From contig CAJTQI010000008.1 of assembly GCA_910578645.1 (NCBI GenBank), positions 1 through 64,000 on the forward strand: a DNA stretch of 64,000 nucleotides. The letters run 5' to 3'. The translations under genes were made by a program, and so were the position numbers. This DNA is from an uncultured Lachnospiraceae bacterium. Lineage in GTDB: Bacteria > Bacillota > Clostridia > Lachnospirales > Lachnospiraceae. Every line of letters begins with the position of its first letter. Within the stretch, counting starts at the first letter, position 1. Below, one piece after another: positions 33,727 to 42,579 of this stretch. The notes under the pieces are model-generated. The model was not told the DNA's origin, ran no database searches, and was given only the letters and a program-made list of their open reading frames with translations.

Positions 33727-34329
33727 ATGAACCCTAAATTCTATACACTCCCCGAAGAGAAGCAGGAACGGATTATCCGCGCTGCGTATGAGGTGTTTGC
33801 CAAGTGCGGATATAAAAAAGCTTCTATGTCAGAAATCGCCAGTGCAGGGGAGATTTCAAAATCCTTGCTATTCCATTATTTTAGAAATAAGAAAGAACTG
33901 TATTTGTATCTCTGGAAGAAGGTAAATAGTGTGTCAGTACGTATTGAGACAGAATATTGCACGGAGACGGAAGATTTTCTGGAAATGATATGGCAGAAGG
34001 TTCTGGCAAGAGGCGCGTTCATGCGGCGTTATCCAATGGTCTATTTATTTTCAATAAGAGCGCTTCTTGAGGAAGAGCGTGAAATACAAGAGTGCGTCCG
34101 AATGGATTATGAAGCAGGGTATTGTCGTGTCCTGGATGAGATGATGGAAAAAGCGGACTGCACGAAGTTCCGTCCGGGGATAGATGTGAGGCTGCTGTGC
34201 CAACAGATTGATTGGATTATGATGACGTACCTGCGGCCTATGGTTTTTACAGGGGAATTGGAGCCTGAGAAGTTTGAAAAGGATTTCCGGAAAATGATTG
34301 AACAATGGAAAATTGCTTATACGAGGTAG
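33727..34329 (+). CDS. TetR-family transcriptional regulator
   Basis: 200 residues. N-terminal helix-turn-helix of the TetR type: RIIRAAYEVFAKCGYKKASMSEIASAGEISKSLLFHYFRNKKELYLYL in pattern, with the recognition helix around ISKSLLFHYF. The C-terminal ligand domain is unassigned. AAGGAGGATGAT precedes the ATG. The hydrolase gene starts within a few bases of its stop, so the two form a unit; the regulator probably controls it. Confidence 0.88.
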   Translation: MNPKFYTLPEEKQERIIRAAYEVFAKCGYKKASMSEIASAGEISKSLLFHYFRNKKELYLYLWKKVNSVSVRIETEYCTETEDFLEMIWQKVLARGAFMRRYPMVYLFSIRALLEEEREIQECVRMDYEAGYCRVLDEMMEKADCTKFRPGIDVRLLCQQIDWIMMTYLRPMVFTGELEPEKFEKDFRKMIEQWKIAYTR

Positions 34330-34334
34330 GAGAA

Positions 34335-35249
34335 ATGATTCAGGATGCAGTCAGATTACGGATAAACGGAGTGGAACAGTTTATTTCCATCCGCTCGGAG
34401 AAACACCAGGCGCCGCTTTTACTCTATCTTCATGGAGGGCCGGGGGCTTCGGCGCTTCCTCTTGTTCGGAAATATAATAGAGAGTTGGAAAAACATTTTA
34501 TTGTAGTTGTATGGGAGCAGAGAGGAGCGGGGAAATCCTATTATTCATTTGCAAAGGATGAGTCGGTTACAATTGATACTTTCCTGGAGGACATGCGTTA
34601 TATCATCCGATATCTGTTGGAACGGTTTGGACAAAGCAGTGTCTATTTGGTGGGGCATTCCTGGGGGAGCGTGCTTGGACTTCGGTTTGTCCAGGAGCAC
34701 CCCGAATATGTACATACATACGTTGGCTGCGGGCAGGTGGTAAATATGAAGAAGTCCTGTCGCATAGCTTATGAGTATGCGTGGGAACATGCAAACCGGA
34801 AGGAAAGAAGCAGGTTGGAAACTGTGGACTGCACATATACAGGAGAGGATTGGTTTGAACAATTGTTGTATGTGAGCGGCTTGGTAGTCAAGTATAAGGG
34901 TTCCTTGTACGGACAAAGCTCGTACGCAAAGCTGGCAATTCCTTTCTTGTTTGGAGGAGGATGCAATATCCTGGATTTGGTCCGGCACAGGAAGGGACGT
35001 GTGCAGTCTGTAAAGCGTCTGTGGCAGGAACTAATGAAGGTAGATTTTGAAGGCGTCACGGTGTACGATGTGCCGCTGATTTTTGTGGAGGGCAGACACG
35101 ATTATCTTGCTTCCTCAGATTTGTTGCGAGATTATTATAGGAGAATATGTTCGTCTAAGCAGTTGGTGTGGTTTGAACGTTCCTGTCATTTTCCGCAGTG
35201 GAGTGAGAGCGCAAAGTTCCATCAGGTTATGTTCGATGCATTAACGTGA
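34335..35249 (+). CDS. Alpha/beta hydrolase, proline iminopeptidase-like
   Basis: 304 residues from ATG 34335, preceded by GAGG eight bases upstream; an in-frame ATG at 34305 overlaps the TetR gene. Oxyanion motif LHGGPGAS, the WEQRGAGKS stretch and the nucleophile elbow GHSWGSVLG (Ser) match the prolyl aminopeptidase/S33 group; Asp (EGRHDYLAS) and His (CHFPQWS) complete the triad. Cytoplasmic. Substrate not predictable; coexpressed with the TetR gene. Confidence 0.83.
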   Translation: MIQDAVRLRINGVEQFISIRSEKHQAPLLLYLHGGPGASALPLVRKYNRELEKHFIVVVWEQRGAGKSYYSFAKDESVTIDTFLEDMRYIIRYLLERFGQSSVYLVGHSWGSVLGLRFVQEHPEYVHTYVGCGQVVNMKKSCRIAYEYAWEHANRKERSRLETVDCTYTGEDWFEQLLYVSGLVVKYKGSLYGQSSYAKLAIPFLFGGGCNILDLVRHRKGRVQSVKRLWQELMKVDFEGVTVYDVPLIFVEGRHDYLASSDLLRDYYRRICSSKQLVWFERSCHFPQWSESAKFHQVMFDALT

Positions 35250-35252
35250 AAG

Positions 35253-35315
35253 GATTCATGGCAAAGAAAATAGCCTGTTTCGCTGTTCTTTGCCATGACT
35301 GTCCAAGGATGAATC
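35253..35315 (+). terminator. Long hairpin after hydrolase gene
   Basis: TCATGGCAAAGAA (35256-35268) pairs exactly with TTCTTTGCCATGA (35286-35298); an outer GATTCA/TGAATC pair extends it. It lies between convergent genes. There is no T-run, so factor-independent termination would be weak; it may protect the 3' end. Confidence 0.6.
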
Positions 35316-35323
35316 TATTGCTA

Positions 35324-35917
35324 TTATACGGAAACATTTAACGTGGACGCATCAGTCTGTTCCATCCTTTTTGCAACGCCTGCGGAAGAATAGAAAGAAG
35401 GCTGCTTCGGTGTGGTATGCCCGTCATTGTTTGCCTGGTTATATAATGCCTGGCCTTCGGGGCTGATTTCCACGGTATCTGTGGTTTGTTTCCGAGATGA
35501 TTCCGTATCCTCCTGGGTATTCTTATCTGTTCCTACGGCGTGCAAGCCGGTTGTATTGTCGGCCTTACTCTGTGTGCCCGCCTCCGGGGATGTCTGGGCT
35601 TTAGCATGGGTTTCCTGTATCTGTTCTTGTAGCTTTGCCTGCTCTTGTCTGCGCTCTTCACGGCGTTTTTCAAGTGCCTGCTCGCGTTCCAGTTTTTCTT
35701 TCTCTCTGTCTTCTTTGGCTTCCTCTTTCATACCTTCGTCGGCTTTATCCTTATAGTCGTAAGCCCTGTCTTGGAAATCGTTGACATATCCCATTGCCCG
35801 TTCCATGGTGGCGGTATCGCCTTTTCGCCTTGCCTCTTTAAAAACACGCATAGGAACTTCTGTCATGTTCATGTTTGTCCGTGCGCCGATTAAGCCTTCC
35901 ATTGTTTTTGTATGCAT
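35324..35917 (-). CDS. Unknown hydrophilic coiled-coil protein
   Basis: 197 residues from ATG 35917 (TGGAGGGATTCACC upstream); a longer frame from 35944 lacks that site. No signal peptide or membrane segment. Residues about 50-110 are almost entirely charged (DKADEGMKEEAKEDREKEKL, then ALEKRREERRQEQAKLQEQI) and would form a long coiled coil. The second half is polar and Thr/Ser/Asn-rich, with the short motif DTVEISPEGQALYNQ. Not recognised as a named family. It lies downstream of the LytTR two-component genes on the same strand but 185 bases away. Confidence 0.65.
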   Translation of the reverse strand: MHTKTMEGLIGARTNMNMTEVPMRVFKEARRKGDTATMERAMGYVNDFQDRAYDYKDKADEGMKEEAKEDREKEKLEREQALEKRREERRQEQAKLQEQIQETHAKAQTSPEAGTQSKADNTTGLHAVGTDKNTQEDTESSRKQTTDTVEISPEGQALYNQANNDGHTTPKQPSFYSSAGVAKRMEQTDASTLNVSV

Positions 35918-36102
35918 GGTGAATCCCTCCATTTCTTTTTGCATCTTCCGGGCATCTCTTTATGCCTGGTTTCTTGTTGTCATATTGTTACATATATAAC
36001 TATTTTTTCGGCAGACACAGGAGGAACGTTAGCATGATGTATTATATAGCCCGATTGGTGTAATATGTGGGTGGAGACTAGTCCGGATGGGCTATTCTTT
36101 GT

Positions 36103-37455
36103 TCACGAAGGATATGTAAAGGGCAGCAAGACAGATATACGGAAAACGCCTCCGTCTATGTCTATGGACAAAGTACCGTTATACTTATTTATGGTATCCT
36201 TGACATTCTGCAGCCCAATGCCGGGTTTTAGACTATGGGTATCTGATATATCTGTGTTGTTTACTGCTTCCAGAAATAAACATTTCTTGACCGTCTGCGC
36301 GTGAATCCGGATAAAACGCTCTTTAGATTCGTCTGTTTTTGTGCAGGCTTCCAAGGCATTGTCCAGGATATTGCCGAATATAACGCAAAGGTCAAAGTCA
36401 CTGACGGGACATCCGGGCGGGATGTGAACGTCACATTCCCAGCGGATATGGGAATGATTGGCCTTGGTGTATTTATAATACAGAAGCGCATCTACGATAC
36501 CTTTGCCGGTCATGTCCCCGGCGCATTCCAGTCCCCCGGCCTGGGCCATGTTATGCAGATAATCGCCCATTTGATTCCATTCCTGGTTATCCAGGAGCCG
36601 TTGCAGCCCGATGATGTGATTTTTCATGTCGTGTCTAAGCCGTTCCAGGCTGTGATACTGTTCTTCCAGCATTTGATAGAAGTTTACTTGGGAACGGTAC
36701 TGCTCCTTTTTTTGTTGCTCCAAGTCGATTTTTTCCATGCCGAATATGTAGAAACCCGCAGCGCCCATGCACAAAGCTGAAAGCAGACAGATGCCTGTGT
36801 GGCTGAAAATCTGGTTGTAGTACAAGTTCAGATAATCCCCTCCACGAAGCAGTATGCCGTGGCTTGCACCGATTTTCAGTATATCCCACAGAACAATGAT
36901 GCCGAACAAAGGGGCGGACAATACAAGATACCATCGGGAAGTGTGGCATGCAAAAAAACCGTCCATGCGTCCGGACAGACAGCGTATAGCGGATATGCTG
37001 CAGGAAAACGTGATGCCGATAAAGAGACATTCCAGAAGAAAGCCTGTCTCCTGAGAGGGTTCTATGTGCATGGCGTGCAGACAAAGCAGCTCTATGCAGG
37101 AAAAAAGTGAACCGATAAAAGGATGGAGCAGAGTGGTGAGCGTGAGAAGGATGGCGGCGGCTGATATTTTGGCTGTAATCTGCCCTTGGTAAAGCAGGAT
37201 AACCCATAGGGCGAGTATACTTGGCCAGAGCAGAGAAACAAGATTTCCGCAGAGGGAGGGCAGAATGCCGGAAATGGTAATGGCGTTAATCAGGGGCAGA
37301 AGAAGGGCGGCTGCAAAAAGAATAAGGAAGCGTCTTCTTCGTCCCATGGCACAGGAAAAGTGACATATGCAGAAGCGGTCAAGGGAGAGTGTATATCCCA
37401 TGCCGCCTATAAGGAGAAGGAGTGAATGGAAACAAAAATATAGATTTTGGCTCAT
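36103..37455 (-). CDS. GHKL-type sensor histidine kinase (AgrC-like)
   Basis: 450 residues. N-terminal half is about six to seven membrane segments; C-terminal half has the phosphorylated His in LERLRHDMKNHIIGLQRLL and ATPase motifs IFGNILDNALEAC and GIGLQNVKDTI. Start ATG 37455 overlaps the response-regulator stop by four bases (ATGA), which fixes it. AgrC-like kinases sense peptides or cell-envelope signals. No pheromone precursor or AgrB gene was found beside it. Confidence 0.88.
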   Translation of the reverse strand: MSQNLYFCFHSLLLLIGGMGYTLSLDRFCICHFSCAMGRRRRFLILFAAALLLPLINAITISGILPSLCGNLVSLLWPSILALWVILLYQGQITAKISAAAILLTLTTLLHPFIGSLFSCIELLCLHAMHIEPSQETGFLLECLFIGITFSCSISAIRCLSGRMDGFFACHTSRWYLVLSAPLFGIIVLWDILKIGASHGILLRGGDYLNLYYNQIFSHTGICLLSALCMGAAGFYIFGMEKIDLEQQKKEQYRSQVNFYQMLEEQYHSLERLRHDMKNHIIGLQRLLDNQEWNQMGDYLHNMAQAGGLECAGDMTGKGIVDALLYYKYTKANHSHIRWECDVHIPPGCPVSDFDLCVIFGNILDNALEACTKTDESKERFIRIHAQTVKKCLFLEAVNNTDISDTHSLKPGIGLQNVKDTINKYNGTLSIDIDGGVFRISVLLPFTYPS

Positions 37456-38174
37456 GGTGTAGTTATCCCTCCGTTTTTCCTCATGTATTCCAGTATTGCC
37501 ATACAAAAAGCCGTATATCTTCGTTTGGCAATCATAATTTTCTCTCCGCTGTCAAGAATCACTTCCTGGCGGTTGTAAGTATCCACATGCTCCAGGTTCA
37601 CCAGGAAGCTTTTGTGGCACCGGAAAAAACCTTTACCGGACAACGATTGCTCCAGCGTACCGATTTGTTCGTACCAGGAAAAAGGGGTTCCCATGCCATG
37701 GGTTTCTATCAGCCTGCCGCGGATTTCAAAATACCGGATTTCATCCAGAAAAAGTTTCCGGGTCTGCCTGTCTTTTTTCACAAGTATAAAGTCTTGTTTC
37801 TGCTTGTATGTTTTTGTAAGACATCTTGACAGAACCTGTTTTAATTTCTGATTATCAATGGGTTTTATAAGGTAATCCAGCGCTTCCACTGAAAACGCAT
37901 CGAAGACATATTGTCTGCTTGAAGATAGGAAGACAAGGATTTTATCGGGGAATTTCTTCCGGAAAAGTCCGGCTGTTTTCATACCATCCATGCCGTCCAT
38001 AATGATATCCAGGAAAATGATGTCGAACGCTTCCACAGCTTGTAGGAGGTTTGGGCCGTTGTTATATTGTTTTATCATGCAAGAAACATGCATCTGTTCA
38101 AGGATGTCTTGTATCTGCCTGCTGATATGGAGGCATTCGCGTATTTCATCGTCGCAGACCGCAATCATGAGCAT
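37452..38174 (-). CDS. LytTR-family response regulator (AgrA-like)
   Basis: 240 residues from ATG 38174; the long upstream frame is not convincing. Receiver domain with acidic pair (VCDDEIRE), Asp56 in IIFLDIIMDGMDG and Lys in LDYLIKPI. C-terminal LytTR DNA-binding domain (FILVKKDRQTRKLFLDEIRYFEI in pattern, and GKGFFRCHKSFLVNLEHVD). First gene of the pair with the AgrC-like kinase. Confidence 0.9.
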   Translation of the reverse strand: MLMIAVCDDEIRECLHISRQIQDILEQMHVSCMIKQYNNGPNLLQAVEAFDIIFLDIIMDGMDGMKTAGLFRKKFPDKILVFLSSSRQYVFDAFSVEALDYLIKPIDNQKLKQVLSRCLTKTYKQKQDFILVKKDRQTRKLFLDEIRYFEIRGRLIETHGMGTPFSWYEQIGTLEQSLSGKGFFRCHKSFLVNLEHVDTYNRQEVILDSGEKIMIAKRRYTAFCMAILEYMRKNGGITTP

Positions 38175-38300
38175 AGGAGAAACCTGCTTTCTTAAGGTAG
38201 TGCATCTTTCAAATATACTGGGCAAAGTTGATATACTTATATAAGTATCGGACAAAAGGAGACAAAATATAATTGACGCTATAAGCGGGAACAATGTTGT

Positions 38301-38355
38301 CATATGCGGAAAAGTACCCTCAGTGAACAACGGGTACTTTTCGTTGTTTCATATG
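38301..38355. repeat. Terminator-like hairpin carrying the TACCCTCARTGAA element
   Basis: AAAAGTACCC (38310-38319) pairs with GGGTACTTTT (38332-38341), flanked by CATATG at 38301 and 38350. An alternative stem TGAACAACG (38324-38332)/CGTTGTTTCA (38342-38351) overlaps it, so the two cannot both form fully. The element core is at 38315-38327. The 38175-38491 gap holds no gene; its right end has the promoter at 38416. Confidence 0.6.
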
Positions 38356-38415
38356 GACTATTTATAGTTTGTTTTGGAAGCGGCGGCAGATGGATACGAA
38401 AAATATGAGATTAGG

Positions 38416-38443
38416 TTGAAATTTTAGAAAGGTATGTTATAAT
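38416..38443 (+). promoter_or_regulatory. Promoter of restriction-modification gene
   Basis: TTGAAA (38416-38421), 16-base spacer, TATAAT (38438-38443), about 50 bases before the start. Confidence 0.7.
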
Positions 38444-38491
38444 ATTAAGAACATATGTTCATGACACGGGTTTGGTGATGTGGAGGCAGCG

Positions 38492-41074
38492 ATGAAGAAA
38501 TTGCTATATACTTTGGAAACCGATGTGGATGATAGTGTGAAGAAGAAATTTGAAGCACTGGGATTAAAAAAGGGTATTGACTATAATGAAAAGTCGGCTA
38601 TGTCTTCTAAGATGAAGCGGGCTTTGAAAGGTGCGGCTAAGACAAAAAATAAGACCAACTACGGGCAGCCTGACTTTCATATTGAAAGCAGATATAAGAT
38701 TCCTGTCATTATAGAAAATAAGCTCTACCATAAATTCCATATATCCGCTGTGAAGACAGGTATTAAGATGGATGAAAAGTCGGTGGTTCAATACGCAGTT
38801 AACGGAGTCATACATTATGCCAGGAATATGATTGAAAGTAAAGTGTATGATGAAGTTGTTGCAATAGGCATTACAGGTGAAAGTGATGAGAGCATAAAGA
38901 TATCTACATATTATGTTTTTTCGCCTAATATTGAACCTAAATTTATGAAAGACTACTGTTCTCTTGATTTTTTGGAAAGTGAAGACAGTTTCTATGCATT
39001 TTATAACAGTGCTGCAGTGACGGAAGACGAGCGGCATAGGATTCTGATTAAGACTAGAGAAGAACTGATTAAACATGCCAAAACGCTGAACAAGATGATG
39101 AATAACCATAATATCGGCGTTGAACAACGGGTGGTTTATGTATCAGGAATGCTATTGTCTATGCAGGATATTTTGGATGATGATTTCACTTTGATTGATT
39201 CAGGACTTGTTCCGGAGGACTTAAAGGGAATAAGGACTGAACAGAAGAGAGACGGAGTCGTCATCATTAGCCATTTAATGGAATATCTTGACCGTAAAAA
39301 TATGCCGGAAGATAAGAAGACCATTATGATTGATTCTTTTAAAATGACTATATCTTTGGATGCGGCGCGGGATATACCGACCAGTTTAGATAAAGCTGTC
39401 GAAGACATCATGGATAGCCCTGCCTCTGTCACGAAACAAATATTTACTTACCTATATGCGAATATCTATACGGCGATTAACCTGACAGGTGGTGCATTAG
39501 ACATTATGGCAGAGATGTATTCCACTTTTTTAAAATATGCATTAAGCGATGGGGCCTCACTTGGCAAGGTATTGACGCCGCCATATATCACATCAATGAT
39601 GGCTAAGCTTCTGGATGTAGACAGGAAATCCCGTGTCATGGACATTGCTACAGGCTCGGCGGCATTTCTGGTAGCAGCGATGGAACGGATGATTGATGAT
39701 GCCAACAGAGCATTCGGCAAGAATACACAGCGTGCAAAAAGTACGGTGCGCGCCATTAAAGAGGAACAACTGCTAGGTATAGAAACAGATGCAAAAATGT
39801 ATACACTTGCGGCGTCGAATATGATTTTAAGGGGAAATGGAAGTACACAGATTAAGAAAGCAGATACTTTTATGACGCCGGAATCTGTTTTCCAGGATTT
39901 TGGCGCGAATGTGCTTCTGCTGAATCCTCCATTTTCTTACGAAAGAAACGGTTTGCCCTTCTTTAAATTTGGACTTGACCATATGGAAAAGGATGGATAT
40001 GGGGCCGTCATTATACAGGATTCGGCGGGTGCAGGCAAAGCTGTCGATGTTACGAAAGCTATCTTAGAAAAGCATACGATGATAGCAAGTATTAAAATGC
40101 CCGCGGATTTGTTTGAACCTAATGCGACGGTACAGACAAGTATCTATATTTTCCGGGCGGGAACTCCTCATAAATTTGATTATGATATTGTGAAATTTAT
40201 TGATTTCAGAAACGATGGATATAAGAGAACTGAACGATGTATCAAGGAAGTTGACCATCCGTCGGAAAGATACCAGGATATCTACCTCATTTATAAATTA
40301 GGATTTCATGCGGCAAAAAATGAAAATTTCCACCCCGAATTGTGGGATTTAAAGAAAATTTACTGCGAAGATATAATTAGTGAGGAAGGAAATGATTGGA
40401 ACTTTGAGAAACACATCCATATGGATGGTAAACCAAACGAGGATGCATATCTAAATTCGGTCGATAATCATTTGTCATGGGAAATTAACCATTGGATTAC
40501 AGAACAGAACAAAGAGGCATATTCTGATGATGCGAGAAAGATTCTGACGCAAAAGCGGATGAAAGAGTTTTTGGTGTCGGATGTGTTTACAATCCATAAG
40601 ACGGCCGCCAGCTACAATAAGGAAGAGTTAAAAACGCCCGGAAATGATGACGATTTGCACATTTATGATTATATTACACGGACAGTAACGGACAGGGGAA
40701 TATGTGCAACAACCGGATTTATTGGACAAGACGGATTGAACCAAGCGGGGACTTATAGTCTTGGGCTGCTTGCTATGGTATTTTTTTACAGAGAGCGGCA
40801 ATGGTATGGCGGCCAGTTTATGAGAGTTGTGTCATGCAATTATGAAATTGATAAGTATGCAGGGGTATACTTGGAGACTGTATTAAACGGCTTGTCTGAG
40901 AAATTATTATCAGGATTGGTAAGGGATGTTGACAGAATGTTCTTGAATATGAAAGTTGTACTTCCGGTGACGGAGGATGAACAGATTGATTTTGCCTGGA
41001 TGTCTGAGTTTGTGAAAAAACGGGAAGATATCGTGATTCATCATTTGGTTGAGAAGTATCAGAACCATAGATAA
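38492..41074 (+). CDS. Single-chain type IIG/IIB restriction-modification enzyme (BcgI-like)
   Basis: 860 residues from ATG 38492 (GGAG six bases upstream). Nuclease-like N-terminus with PD-(D/E)xK pattern: Asp61 in GQPDFHIES and Glu75-x-Lys77 in PVIIENK. Middle N6-adenine methyltransferase with SAM motif VMDIATGSAAFL (Asp384) and catalytic NPPF (Asn478) in LLNPPFSYE, plus an HsdM-like helical region before it (LGKVLTPPYITSMMAKLL). The C-terminal ~170 residues resemble a BcgI-beta-type recognition domain. Cleavage, methylation and specificity appear to reside in one protein with one recognition domain. Own promoter and terminator; no separate S subunit, so it stands alone. Confidence 0.82.
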   Translation: MKKLLYTLETDVDDSVKKKFEALGLKKGIDYNEKSAMSSKMKRALKGAAKTKNKTNYGQPDFHIESRYKIPVIIENKLYHKFHISAVKTGIKMDEKSVVQYAVNGVIHYARNMIESKVYDEVVAIGITGESDESIKISTYYVFSPNIEPKFMKDYCSLDFLESEDSFYAFYNSAAVTEDERHRILIKTREELIKHAKTLNKMMNNHNIGVEQRVVYVSGMLLSMQDILDDDFTLIDSGLVPEDLKGIRTEQKRDGVVIISHLMEYLDRKNMPEDKKTIMIDSFKMTISLDAARDIPTSLDKAVEDIMDSPASVTKQIFTYLYANIYTAINLTGGALDIMAEMYSTFLKYALSDGASLGKVLTPPYITSMMAKLLDVDRKSRVMDIATGSAAFLVAAMERMIDDANRAFGKNTQRAKSTVRAIKEEQLLGIETDAKMYTLAASNMILRGNGSTQIKKADTFMTPESVFQDFGANVLLLNPPFSYERNGLPFFKFGLDHMEKDGYGAVIIQDSAGAGKAVDVTKAILEKHTMIASIKMPADLFEPNATVQTSIYIFRAGTPHKFDYDIVKFIDFRNDGYKRTERCIKEVDHPSERYQDIYLIYKLGFHAAKNENFHPELWDLKKIYCEDIISEEGNDWNFEKHIHMDGKPNEDAYLNSVDNHLSWEINHWITEQNKEAYSDDARKILTQKRMKEFLVSDVFTIHKTAASYNKEELKTPGNDDDLHIYDYITRTVTDRGICATTGFIGQDGLNQAGTYSLGLLAMVFFYRERQWYGGQFMRVVSCNYEIDKYAGVYLETVLNGLSEKLLSGLVRDVDRMFLNMKVVLPVTEDEQIDFAWMSEFVKKREDIVIHHLVEKYQNHR

Positions 41075-41077
41075 ATT

Positions 41078-41127
41078 AAAAAGCTTCTGCTTCACGGTCA
41101 TGTTGACCAATCAAGCAGAAGCTTTTT
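41078..41127. terminator. Bidirectional terminator between convergent genes
   Basis: AAAAAGCTTCTGCTT (41078-41092) pairs exactly with AAGCAGAAGCTTTTT (41113-41127); GGTCA/TGACC forms an extra stem inside the loop. A-run and T-run on both sides serve both strands. Confidence 0.92.
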
Positions 41128-41152
41128 GGTTTATACAATTAGGAATGACAGA

Positions 41153-42310
41153 TTAATTTGCAGAACCGACTTTCTCATCGTCCACTAAGAAAGAATCTCC
41201 GTCTTCCACGATACATACCATTGTCTTACCTGTATTCAGTTCAATTTCATTCCCGGCATCATCATAGTATCTTGTAGCGCCGTAGTCGGAAGTCTTCTCC
41301 CAATTTACATGAATACCTTTGCCGTTTGTGAAAAACCATCCGTCCCTCGTAGTATCATGGCACTGGAATGCCAGATAACCTTTCTGGTCACGGACTTCGT
41401 AGTACGTGTTCTGAATCAGGATATTCTTGAACGAGAGCTGCTTACCATTAGCCTTGTCAATGTGGGGGCCGTCGGCCTCACCTGAAAGATGCTGGAACCT
41501 GTCATACAGTCCGGTCTCGGCGTTGTATACAAAGTAGCAGTTTGTCACCGGATAAGTGGGAGACATGTCTACTTTATTGGCAGTGATGGCATCGCTGTAC
41601 TGCTCCAGGGTATTGGGTGTATCTGTAGGAGCAAATTTGTAATGCTGCTCGTCAGAGTAACCGTCACGGTAATTCAGGTCATATCCAAGTTTGTTGATAT
41701 CGGACAAAAGACCCTGTGTATCGACATAAGCATTGTCGGTGGAATTATTCGTATCGGTTGCGCGCCAGAAATTACTGCTTGACAATCCGTCGATATCTTC
41801 CGTATCAGGCCGGTTGATAACTTCATCTATGTAGAACGGTCCGCCAAAATGGACATAGAAAGCATCCCATTCAAATGACCAGTACACATAATAGTCACGG
41901 CAGCTTCTTACGTTGCCGATTCTGTCATAATTACTCCAATCCTGGAAAAGCGCCATTAATCTGGTGATGCTGCCTTCGACGTTACACTCGTACAGTACGT
42001 CCGCATTGGAGATACCATATTGTGAAGCGGTTTTCGTGTTGGGAATCATGACGGTGATTGGTCTTGTATTATTTACTTCTTCTTTTACCCACTCGTTCGT
42101 TACACGGCTGCGGACCATGCCCTCTTCCGGAGGAACATCCTCGCCGCTTGCTGTTTCCGTCTCTTCTGTCTCTTCTACAACGTCTGGTTCGTCAATGTCA
42201 TCGATTACCTGTTCAATGACAGGTTCTACAACCTCTTTTTCTTTTCCACAACCAAATAATAGAAGAGTAGAAGATAAAGCTACAAGCAAAAGCACCTGTA
42301 ATCTTTTCAT
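41153..42310 (-). CDS. DUF3048 (YerB-family) lipoprotein
   Basis: 385 residues. Signal peptide with lipobox (LLLFGC), an acidic Glu/Val/Thr linker (about 25-70), then the DUF3048 domain: RPITVMIPNTKTASQYGISNADVLYECNVEGSITRLMALF in pattern, and IGNVRSCRDYYVYWSFEWDAFYVHFGG. The C-terminal part (GWFFTNGKGIHVNWEK, TRYYDDAGNEIELNTGKTMVCIV) is the conserved second domain. GAGAGGATTAGAA precedes the ATG. Function of the family is not settled; extracytoplasmic. Confidence 0.88.
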   Translation of the reverse strand: MKRLQVLLLVALSSTLLLFGCGKEKEVVEPVIEQVIDDIDEPDVVEETEETETASGEDVPPEEGMVRSRVTNEWVKEEVNNTRPITVMIPNTKTASQYGISNADVLYECNVEGSITRLMALFQDWSNYDRIGNVRSCRDYYVYWSFEWDAFYVHFGGPFYIDEVINRPDTEDIDGLSSSNFWRATDTNNSTDNAYVDTQGLLSDINKLGYDLNYRDGYSDEQHYKFAPTDTPNTLEQYSDAITANKVDMSPTYPVTNCYFVYNAETGLYDRFQHLSGEADGPHIDKANGKQLSFKNILIQNTYYEVRDQKGYLAFQCHDTTRDGWFFTNGKGIHVNWEKTSDYGATRYYDDAGNEIELNTGKTMVCIVEDGDSFLVDDEKVGSAN

Positions 42311-42501
42311 TTCTAATCCTCTCTTTCTAACTCTTTATCTTTAGGGAATAACCCAACTGTTCCTAGTATATCATAAGGAAAAAGGAGAGTCACTAGAAAA
42401 AAATTGAAAATATCCACAAAATGTTAAGGAATTATTACAGAAAGTTTGTGATTATGTGGTAAGGCGCTGTCATATTCAAAATGAATTTTAATTGATAATA
42501 A

Positions 42502-42530
42502 TTGCATAATTTTGCCATAGGTTGTATGAT
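42502..42530 (+). promoter_or_regulatory. Probable promoter of rfbD
   Basis: TTGCAT (42502-42507), 17-base spacer, TATGAT (42525-42530), 50 bases before the start. Confidence 0.5.
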
Positions 42531-42579
42531 AATGATATTATGGAGACTTGCAGATTAAGGAAGGGCATGGTTATAGATA

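Noticed and set aside
32889..34329. CPBP protease and TetR gene as part of a bacteriocin immunity system
   Set aside because: No precursor peptide or bacteriocin exporter gene nearby; the family name alone is not enough.
35324..35917. Phage tail or conjugation protein based on the charged coiled coil
   Set aside because: No neighbouring phage or conjugation genes and no motif beyond low-complexity charge.
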